Part shown: in pieces, positions 1-5,005 of the stretch | How the letters are laid out: every line of letters begins with the position of its first letter | Numbering within the stretch: position 1 is the first letter of the stretch | DNA from: an uncultured Paracoccaceae bacterium | GTDB taxonomy: Bacteria; Pseudomonadota; Alphaproteobacteria; Rhodobacterales; Rhodobacteraceae | Direction of reading: 5' to 3' | NCBI GenBank assembly: GCA_938038825.1 | Contig: CALHST010000037.1 | Coordinates: 1 to 5,005 of the forward strand | Length of the DNA stretch: 5,005 bases | Made by a program: the position numbers and the translations under genes | Notes under the pieces: generated by a model | Told to the model about the DNA's origin: nothing | Databases searched by the model: none | What the model saw: the letters and a program-made list of their open reading frames with translations, nothing else

Positions 1-804
1 CACTCGAACAAAGGCATCGGCTAAATCATTTGCGTGGAGATTGTCGCGCACTTGTTTGCCCCCATTTCCGATAACTTCGTATGGCTTGCCATTGCGCGCC
101 GACTTGCAAAGATAGGACAAGAAACCATGTGCCTTTGCACCGCTGTGGTCTTCGCCCGTAAGACATCCCGCGCGGAACACAGCGGCCCTAAGGTCAAATC
201 TAGATGCGTATTCCTGCACCATCAAATCTGCCGCGACCTTGGACACCCCAAACAAGCTGTGCTGCGTTTGGTCAATTGACATAGTCTCATCGATACCATG
301 TTGGAAAAAGCGATGGTTCGCCGACAATTCCAGCCGCGTGTCGTATTCTTCAAGAGGCAACGTGTTTGGGTGCGCGCCATAGACCTTGTTGGTGCTTGTA
401 AACAAGAACACAGCGTTCGGGGCATGGTTCCGGCACGCTTCTAAAAGATGCAAGGTCGCAGTCGCGTTGATCGCAAAATCCATTTCTGGATCCGTTGCCG
501 CCCAATCATGTGATGGTTGCGCCGCAGTGTGCACGACAACGCCAATATCGCGACCGAATTGTTTTACCACTTGCTCCAACCCGTCGCGATCCCGGATATC
601 CAAGTCATGGTGGCGATACCCCGGACATGCCGCAGTCAACTGCGCACGCTTGTCCTGATTGCTGGCCTGATCACCAAACAGAATGCGACGCAGATCGTTG
701 TCGATCCCAACGACGTCAAACCCCAAAGCGTGGAATTTTCGCACTGCAGCTGCGCCAACAAGACCAAGAGATCCAGTCACCAAAGCGACGCTTGTCTTTG
801 TCAT
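1..804 (-). CDS. NAD-dependent sugar-nucleotide epimerase, CDP-paratose 2-epimerase-like (3' end outside window)
   Basis: Reading leftwards from an ATG at 804-802, the frame stays open for 268 codons to the window edge; the family is usually about 340-350 residues, so roughly the last quarter is missing. It is an extended short-chain dehydrogenase/reductase with a Rossmann fold: the nucleotide-binding motif TGSLGLVG is at residues 10-17, an acidic residue at the end of the second strand is D35, and TSTNKVYG is at 136-143. MSIDQTQHS followed by a lysine helix (175-189) and GGKQVRDN (248-255) resemble what I remember of CDP-paratose/tyvelose 2-epimerases, which invert C2 of a CDP-dideoxyhexose in the cytoplasm for O-antigen synthesis. 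The usual active-site YxxxK reads F185-xxx-K189. An in-frame TGA lies three codons upstream of the ATG, and a weak GGGA ribosome site (complement of 815-818) precedes it. The substrate is uncertain; the SDR epimerase family is secure. Confidence 0.85.
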   Translation of the reverse strand, partial: MTKTSVALVTGSLGLVGAAAVRKFHALGFDVVGIDNDLRRILFGDQASNQDKRAQLTAACPGYRHHDLDIRDRDGLEQVVKQFGRDIGVVVHTAAQPSHDWAATDPEMDFAINATATLHLLEACRNHAPNAVFLFTSTNKVYGAHPNTLPLEEYDTRLELSANHRFFQHGIDETMSIDQTQHSLFGVSKVAADLMVQEYASRFDLRAAVFRAGCLTGEDHSGAKAHGFLSYLCKSARNGKPYEVIGNGGKQVRDNLHANDLADAFVRV

Positions 805-856
805 GATCAATCAGTCCCAACCAATGTGTGCCACGTCGAAAATATACACCTAACTA

Positions 857-884
857 TAGAAAAAATCGCGAAAATGCGTATAAT
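857..884 (+). promoter_or_regulatory. Putative sigma-70-type promoter of the caspase/FGE-like operon
   Basis: A perfect TATAAT lies at 879-884. A 4-of-6 match to the -35 consensus, TAGAAA, lies at 857-862, giving a 16-base spacer. TG two bases before the -10 (TGCG-TATAAT) is close to, but not exactly, an extended -10 element. Transcription would begin near 890-892 and leave a leader of about 40 bases before the ATG at 931. It is the best promoter candidate upstream of the four-gene rightward cluster. Assignment is by consensus only. Confidence 0.55.
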
Positions 885-900
885 GAACAACAACTTTGAG

Positions 901-915
901 ATTACATTCATTACA
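901..915 (+). repeat. Short direct repeat ATTACA-ttc-ATTACA in the leader
   Basis: ATTACA occurs at 901-906 and again at 910-915, separated by TTC, so the copies repeat with a 9-base period. The repeat sits just downstream of the expected transcription start of the caspase-like gene, where a bound repressor could block transcription. The unit is short and the region AT-rich, so chance is a fair explanation; no regulator is identified. Confidence 0.3.
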
Positions 916-930
916 CAAGTTTGGATCTGC

Positions 931-2718
931 ATGAAACGGGTCAAAGTATTTATCACATGTTTCCTTGTGTGTTGCATGGCCGCGTTCATGGTGGCAGCGC
1001 AATCATTGGGGGATCCAACTGGCAAGCGGGTCGCTTTTGTCGTCGGAAACTCGGCTTATCAAGGCACGCTTGGCGCTCTGCCCAACCCAGCGAATGATGC
1101 TGTGGACATGGCGGCTAAGCTAGAGGAACTTGGTTTTGAGGTTGTTCTGGCAACTGACCTCAGCTTGCGCGCATTTCGTGTCGCTTTGCTGAATTTCGCG
1201 ACGGCCATCGAAGGTGCGGACACCTCTTTGTTTTTTTATGCTGGTCATGGCATCCAAGTAGACGATGAAAATCACCTCATCCCGATTGATGCCCGCATTG
1301 CGCGCGGTCGCGAGCTTTCGGATGAAACGGTAACGGTGAGCCGGATTGTTGGATTGATGAACCAATTCACCGAAACGTCGATTGTTCTTTTGGATGCCTG
1401 CCGCGACAACCCTTTAACCAGTGACATTCCCGTTGGCGAACAACTGAATGGGTTTGGCCGCGGCCTTGCCCGGGTGCGGGCGGATGGTGGATCCTATATC
1501 GCCTTTGCAACCGCGCCCGGCAACGTGGCCTATGATGGAACCGGGCGAAACAGTCCCTTTACGGCCGCTTTGCTGAAGCACATTGCAACCCCCAATATCG
1601 ATATTCGATTGATGATGGCGGATGTGCGTCGTGATGTGTTTGAAGCCACGCAGCAACGCCAACTCCCATGGGAAAACAACTCGTTGATCGGGCGGTTTTT
1701 CTTTGACGAAAATAGCACGTTGGAACGTTTGGACAGCGACAACCGCACAGAAGCAGAAGCGTGGAAAACCGTATCACAATCGACGCGACGCGAAGATTAC
1801 GCGGCCTTCCTGCGCGATTTTCCCGATGGCAACTTTGCATCCATCGCGCGGTTGAAAGCCACGTCACTTGAGCAGATGGAAGAACGAACAAGTGCCGCGC
1901 AATCAGATTTTGTGCTGGCCCGTGCAACAAATTCCGAAGAACAATGGAGCGCCTTTCTTGAGGAATACCCGAACGGAATCCTGTCCGACATCGCCCGGGA
2001 AGAGCTGCAAGATCTTCGTGATCAAATAGCACGTGACAGGATGAGTCTGGAAGAAATCCATTGGCGATCCATCGAAACGTCACGCGCCCCGTCAGATTTT
2101 GAAATGTTTTTGTCTCTCTACCCAGAGGGTGCTTATTCGGATCTGGCCCAACAACGTCAGGATGCCGCCCGTCGGGCAGAACAAATCATCGCATCTGTCA
2201 CAAATAGTGCAACGTCAGAAGATGTGACCGACGCAGAGCTGGAACGCGAAATCAAACAAAAGGTCAGGCAAATTCCGGTTCAGTTCATCCAATATGGGCT
2301 TAACGCGCTAGGTCATCAAGTCACGGACATCTCCGGCGTTCTGGATCCGGCAACCCGACGCGCAGTGCGCAATTATCAAGCCACAATCGGCGAAACACAG
2401 TCGGGCCGTTTAACCCCTCAGCAAACCGTGAACCTATTACTTTCCGCGGCAGCACTTGGAGACAGTTTTGCACTGACGGCAACTGGGATCATGCTGACAT
2501 CTGGACAGGGCTTGCGCAAAAATGACGAGATGGCCCGTCAATGGCTTGATCGCGCAGCAGAACAAGGGAACGGCTTGGCTATGGCAAACTTGGGAATTCT
2601 CTATCGCGACGGGCTGGGCGGCGAACGAGACATAGCAAAAGCGCGTTCGTTGTTGACCGTTGCTGTGACTCTTGGCGTTGAGGGCGCGGAACCCGTTCTT
2701 AGGAGCCTTGGCAAGTGA
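931..2718 (+). CDS. Exported caspase-like (peptidase C14) protein with helical repeats, peptidoglycan-binding domain and Sel1 repeats
   Basis: This 595-residue protein begins with a Sec signal peptide: basic MKRVK, a hydrophobic core, and probable cleavage at VAA|Q between residues 23 and 24. Residues about 32-258 are a caspase/metacaspase-type domain. The histidine motif FFYAGHG gives H106 and the cysteine motif LLDACRDNP gives C157, preceded by D155; GRNSPFTAALL (205-215) is also typical of bacterial members. The dyad is intact, so cysteine protease activity is plausible. Three degenerate repeats follow, with cores at 290-306, 339-355 and 390-406 (pattern FL..yP.G....iA). Residues about 450-505 match a PG_binding_1 domain (GLNALG, GVLDPATRRAVRNYQ, GRLTP), and 511-582 hold two Sel1 repeats. 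The ATG at 931 was chosen because it gives the signal peptide and follows GGA at 923-925; in-frame ATGs at 874 and 883 lie before or within the promoter, and further extension would overlap the opposite-strand epimerase. The stop overlaps the next start. Confidence 0.9.
   Translation: MKRVKVFITCFLVCCMAAFMVAAQSLGDPTGKRVAFVVGNSAYQGTLGALPNPANDAVDMAAKLEELGFEVVLATDLSLRAFRVALLNFATAIEGADTSLFFYAGHGIQVDDENHLIPIDARIARGRELSDETVTVSRIVGLMNQFTETSIVLLDACRDNPLTSDIPVGEQLNGFGRGLARVRADGGSYIAFATAPGNVAYDGTGRNSPFTAALLKHIATPNIDIRLMMADVRRDVFEATQQRQLPWENNSLIGRFFFDENSTLERLDSDNRTEAEAWKTVSQSTRREDYAAFLRDFPDGNFASIARLKATSLEQMEERTSAAQSDFVLARATNSEEQWSAFLEEYPNGILSDIAREELQDLRDQIARDRMSLEEIHWRSIETSRAPSDFEMFLSLYPEGAYSDLAQQRQDAARRAEQIIASVTNSATSEDVTDAELEREIKQKVRQIPVQFIQYGLNALGHQVTDISGVLDPATRRAVRNYQATIGETQSGRLTPQQTVNLLLSAAALGDSFALTATGIMLTSGQGLRKNDEMARQWLDRAAEQGNGLAMANLGILYRDGLGGERDIAKARSLLTVAVTLGVEGAEPVLRSLGK
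2701..2705 (+). promoter_or_regulatory. Shine-Dalgarno AGGAG deciding a GTG start
   Basis: AGGAG lies inside the last codons of the caspase-like gene, nine bases before the GTG at 2715. It supports GTG as the true start of the first FGE-like gene; the resulting N-terminus is a clean signal peptide. The next gene has an equally clear AAGGA at 3417-3421, six bases before its ATG. Confidence 0.75.
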
Positions 2719-3431
2719 TTATTCACAGCATAAAGCAGTGTCTGATCGGTCTGATCCTTCTTGCAATGGCCAGTGCAGTCGACGCGCAATTGTTGTTACC
2801 GACACCCGAACTTAGGGTCGAAAAAGACTGCGATACGTGTCCGGAAATGGTGACACTTCCCAGCGGTCTTTATATGAGCCGCGCGCCGATTGTTGTGGAA
2901 GAATTCAAAAGCTTTGTGGACGAAACCGGGTACAAAAACACCGGCTGGGGCTGCAAATGGAATTTTCCGGGTTTTGATCAAGGCCCACGGCATCCTGTGA
3001 CCTGCGTAACCTTTGAAAGCGGTCAAGCATATGTTGGGTGGCTGAAGGAAAAGACCCAGTTGCCCTACCGTCTCCCAACTGCTGAAGAAATGACCTATGC
3101 AGTTTTGGCGTTCAAAACCACAAACTATTGGTGGGGCCAACAGATTGGGCGCGACAGAGCAACCTGTTTGGGCTGCGGACGTGCTTTTGATGCAGTGGGC
3201 ACCACGCCAGTGGACATTTATGATGCCAATCCGTTTAATTTGTTGGATGCCGTGGGAAATGTTTGGATCTGGACAACCGATTGCAAAACCGCCGCCTGTG
3301 AAGAACGCATTCTCATGAGTGGTGGATGGTCTAGCCCGCCTTCAGATTTGCGCATGAGCAAGCGCATTCACAACGGTGTAAAAGTACCGTTCAATACTTA
3401 TGGACTCCGGGTCGTGAAGGACTTTGAATGA
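2715..3431 (+). CDS. Exported FGE/SUMF1-fold protein, paralogue 1, lacking the catalytic cysteine pair
   Basis: This 238-residue protein starts at a GTG that overlaps the upstream stop (GTGA). Its signal peptide probably ends VDA|Q at residues 24|25. The rest is one formylglycine-generating-enzyme-like domain: CDTCPEM at 39-45, HPVTC at 93-97, YRLPTAEEM at 118-126, YWWG at 138-141, LLDAVGNVWIW at 176-186, SGGW at 202-205 and YGLRV at 229-233. True FGEs, which oxidise a sulfatase cysteine to formylglycine, use two cysteines five residues apart just after the GGS motif. Here no cysteine occurs after C195, so that chemistry is unlikely. The mature part has eight cysteines (39, 42, 80, 97, 151, 154, 190, 195), suitable for four disulfides in the periplasm. 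The product is clearly a paralogue of the next gene. The superfamily also includes non-FGE enzymes (EgtB, PvdO) and ligand-binding forms, so the function is open. Confidence 0.87.
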   Translation: MIIHSIKQCLIGLILLAMASAVDAQLLLPTPELRVEKDCDTCPEMVTLPSGLYMSRAPIVVEEFKSFVDETGYKNTGWGCKWNFPGFDQGPRHPVTCVTFESGQAYVGWLKEKTQLPYRLPTAEEMTYAVLAFKTTNYWWGQQIGRDRATCLGCGRAFDAVGTTPVDIYDANPFNLLDAVGNVWIWTTDCKTAACEERILMSGGWSSPPSDLRMSKRIHNGVKVPFNTYGLRVVKDFE

Positions 3432-4222
3432 TTAAGACAGCAACATGGGCGCTGACCGCGTTTCTTTTAAGTTTGGGTTTGCAAGCCAACGCTCAATCGA
3501 CACCAGCAGCAGGTGAGGTGTTCACAGATTGTGACACTTGTCCTGAAATGATTATGCTGGACAATGGAACGGCTGTTGGTGCCACTCTTGTCACCAAAGA
3601 GCAGTTTGAAGATTTCGCTACAGAAAACGGCATCCCGGGAACTGAAAGTTGCTTTATCCGCATCGCCAAACGTTGGAAAAATACCGAAGGTAAAGGTTGG
3701 GCAGATCCGGGGTTTGCGCAGGATAACGATCATCCGGCTGTGTGCATGAACTGGTTAGAGGCCACAGCTTTTGCCGATTGGCTGAGCGAAAAGAGCGGCC
3801 ATTTTTACCGTTTGCCAACCTTTGAGGAGTCCGTCGCGGCAATTTCAGCGGGGGCCCAAACCGCCTATTGGTGGGGGGACGATTTTGAAGAAGTTTGCAC
3901 GCGAGCCAATGCCGCGGATGCAAATTTCAAAGCGGCATTTCCGGAAGACGGGCGCAAAATACTCACATGCGATGATGGCTACGCGTACACCTCTCCAGTC
4001 AAAGCTTTTCCGCCAAATTCACTTGGCCTCTATGATCCTGTTGGTAACGTTTGGCAGTGGACCAACACGTGCCTGAAGGGCGATTGTTCCAATGCGTTGT
4101 TTCGCGGTGCATCTTGGGTTGTCCCCGCCAAAAACCACTTTCGAAATGACGGCCAGTGGGCTGACCGGATTGTTTTGCGGAACTCAGCAGTTGGCTTCCG
4201 CGTTTTTCGTGATCTCGACTAG
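3428..4222 (+). CDS. Exported FGE/SUMF1-fold protein, paralogue 2, lacking the catalytic cysteine pair
   Basis: This 264-residue protein starts at an ATG overlapping the previous stop (ATGA), with AAGGA six bases upstream. The signal peptide probably ends ANA|Q at residues 22|23. It shares the motif order of paralogue 1: DCDTCPEM (34-41), HPAVC (102-106), YRLPT (127-131), YWWG (147-150), LGLYDPVGNVWQW (199-211), RGASW (226-230) and VGFRV (255-259). It keeps more of the superfamily consensus than paralogue 1 and has a longer segment between YWWG and the GNVW motif. No cysteine follows C220, so the FGE cysteine pair is absent here too. Mature cysteines are 35, 38, 75, 106, 157, 181, 215 and 220: again eight, mostly at positions matching paralogue 1. 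Co-translation with the caspase-like gene suggests a shared periplasmic role. The fold is secure; enzymatic activity, if any, is unknown. Confidence 0.88.
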   Translation: MIKTATWALTAFLLSLGLQANAQSTPAAGEVFTDCDTCPEMIMLDNGTAVGATLVTKEQFEDFATENGIPGTESCFIRIAKRWKNTEGKGWADPGFAQDNDHPAVCMNWLEATAFADWLSEKSGHFYRLPTFEESVAAISAGAQTAYWWGDDFEEVCTRANAADANFKAAFPEDGRKILTCDDGYAYTSPVKAFPPNSLGLYDPVGNVWQWTNTCLKGDCSNALFRGASWVVPAKNHFRNDGQWADRIVLRNSAVGFRVFRDLD

Positions 4223-4234
4223 TTGAACACAGAA

Positions 4235-5005
4235 ATGGAACCCCAAAGCGGAAGAAAACGAATACTTGTAACCGGAGGCGCGGGCTTTATTGGATCCCAT
4301 CTGATTGATCGCCTTGCCGGGGAAGGTCATGCAATCTGGTGCGTGGATAATCTCTATACCGGTTCGAAACAAAACCTCGCATCTGTTTTGCAAAACCCAA
4401 ACGTGACCTATGTCCAGCACGATGTGACTGACGCTTTACACCTTGAAGTTGACGAGATCTATAATCTCGCCTGCCCTGCATCGCCGATCCATTATCAATA
4501 TGATCCAATCCAAACGATGAAGACATCCGTTTTCGGCGCGATGAACATGTTAGAATTGGCCAAGTCGCAGAATGCCCGCATCCTGCAAGCCTCCACCTCG
4601 GAAGTGTACGGCGACCCACAAATTGCGCGCCAACCCGAAACCTATTGGGGGCACGTAAATCCAATCGGCCCACGTGCTTGCTATGACGAAGGCAAACGAT
4701 CCGCCGAAACCTTGTTTTTTGACTACCACCGTCAACATCGCGTGGACATCAAAGTGGCCCGGATATTCAACACATATGGCCCGCGCATACGCACCAATGA
4801 CGGACGTGTTGTGTCCAATTTCATCGTACAGGCTTTGCGCGGAGACCCCCTGACAATTTATGGCGATGGCAGCTATACGCGGTCTTTTTGCTTTGTTGAC
4901 GACCTGGTCGGAGGTCTTGTGTCTTTAATGAATACCGAGCCTGAATTCACTGGTCCCATCAATCTGGGCAATGACCGTGAAGTGTCGATGTTGGAACTGG
5001 CGGAG
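4235..5005 (+). CDS. uxs: UDP-glucuronate decarboxylase (UDP-xylose synthase), 3' end outside window
   Basis: The first 257 residues are present of an enzyme usually about 310-345 long. It is a cytoplasmic extended SDR that oxidises UDP-glucuronate with NAD, decarboxylates it and re-reduces it to UDP-xylose, a donor for polysaccharides. The match to UXS is very strong: TGGAGFIGSH (13-22), VDNLYTGSK (37-45), EIYNLACPASP (74-84), QASTSEVYGD (118-127) containing E123, YWGHVNPIGPR (137-147), YDEGKR (150-155) with Y150 and K154, RIFNTYGPR (176-184), NDGRVVSNF (188-196) and RSFCFVDD (216-223). It begins 12 bases after the second FGE-like gene, in the same frame, with no terminator between, so it is probably co-transcribed. 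The ribosome site is weak. The ATG at 4235 is preferred; an in-frame TTG at 4223 directly follows the upstream stop and is the only earlier option. Confidence 0.95.
   Translation, partial: MEPQSGRKRILVTGGAGFIGSHLIDRLAGEGHAIWCVDNLYTGSKQNLASVLQNPNVTYVQHDVTDALHLEVDEIYNLACPASPIHYQYDPIQTMKTSVFGAMNMLELAKSQNARILQASTSEVYGDPQIARQPETYWGHVNPIGPRACYDEGKRSAETLFFDYHRQHRVDIKVARIFNTYGPRIRTNDGRVVSNFIVQALRGDPLTIYGDGSYTRSFCFVDDLVGGLVSLMNTEPEFTGPINLGNDREVSMLELAE

Larger units (their letters stand above)
805..930. other. Divergent intergenic region between epimerase and caspase-like gene
   Basis: These 126 bases separate two genes transcribed away from each other and are clearly more AT-rich than the flanking genes. 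They carry a good rightward promoter candidate and a short direct repeat, listed separately. For the leftward gene only weak -10-like hexamers are visible (TATAGT as the complement of 853-858, TATATT as the complement of 841-846), without convincing -35 partners. If the first is used, the two promoters overlap and could interfere. No hairpin terminator is seen. Confidence 0.7.

Noticed and set aside
222..425. Small minus-strand reading frame inside the epimerase
   Set aside because: It is an out-of-frame shadow on the same strand as the epimerase, whose conserved motifs lie in the other frame.
517..930. N-terminal extension of the caspase-like reading frame back to 517
   Set aside because: The extension runs antisense through the epimerase gene, has no domain-like content and would bury the signal peptide; the ATG at 931 fits better.
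1231..1237. Run of seven T in the caspase gene as a programmed frameshift or phase-variable tract
   Set aside because: It encodes the conserved LFFY strand before the catalytic His, and the frame is intact on both sides; a 7-base run is unremarkable.
2796..3140. 114-codon minus-strand reading frame opposite the first FGE-like gene
   Set aside because: The plus strand encodes the conserved FGE motifs across this stretch; the antisense frame has no recognisable features.
2829..3571. Recent nucleotide duplication of the two FGE-like genes
   Set aside because: Even over the identical CDTCPEM peptide, synonymous codons differ and the lengths differ, so the duplication is old and no usable DNA repeat remains.
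3300..4219. Diversity-generating retroelement target: FGE/C-type-lectin folds at C-termini are known variable proteins
   Set aside because: No reverse transcriptase, template repeat or near-identical nucleotide repeat is seen, and the two C-termini differ too much to be a template/variable pair. An element outside the window cannot be excluded.
4287..4673. 128-codon minus-strand reading frame opposite the UDP-xylose synthase
   Set aside because: It is antisense to a very strongly conserved enzyme and has an arginine-rich composition typical of shadow frames.

Overview
The window looks like chromosomal DNA of a Gram-negative bacterium, most likely an alphaproteobacterium (Rhodobacterales-like). 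This rests on moderate GC with tight gene packing, three Sec-type exported proteins, and the Sel1 / peptidoglycan-binding / caspase architecture. The lineage call is inference. I recognise five protein-coding genes, two of them cut by the window edges. I see no rRNA, tRNA, CRISPR array or insertion sequence.

Layout. Positions 1-804 (minus strand) hold the N-terminal 268 residues of an NAD-dependent sugar-nucleotide epimerase related to CDP-paratose 2-epimerases; its 3' end lies outside the window. Positions 805-930 are a divergent intergenic region with a perfect -10 hexamer facing right and a short direct repeat. From 931 rightwards lies a compact plus-strand gene cluster: an exported caspase-like (C14) protein with helical repeats, a peptidoglycan-binding domain and two Sel1 repeats (931-2718); two paralogous exported proteins of the formylglycine-generating-enzyme (FGE/SUMF1-like) fold (2715-3431 and 3428-4222), joined by GTGA and ATGA stop/start overlaps; and, 12 bases later, a UDP-glucuronate decarboxylase (UDP-xylose synthase) that runs off the right edge (4235-5005).

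How the genes may work together. The caspase-like protein and the two FGE-fold proteins are all predicted to be exported and are translationally coupled, so they probably form one periplasmic or cell-envelope module. Both FGE-fold proteins lack the catalytic cysteine pair of true formylglycine-generating enzymes. Instead they share eight cysteines at largely matching places, which suggests disulfide-stabilised binding or structural proteins rather than sulfatase activators. The module lies between two sugar-nucleotide enzymes, which suggests a surface-polysaccharide locus. A caspase-like protease acting with cysteine-less FGE-fold partners in the envelope is the most interesting candidate for an undescribed system here. 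Its function cannot be read from the sequence.
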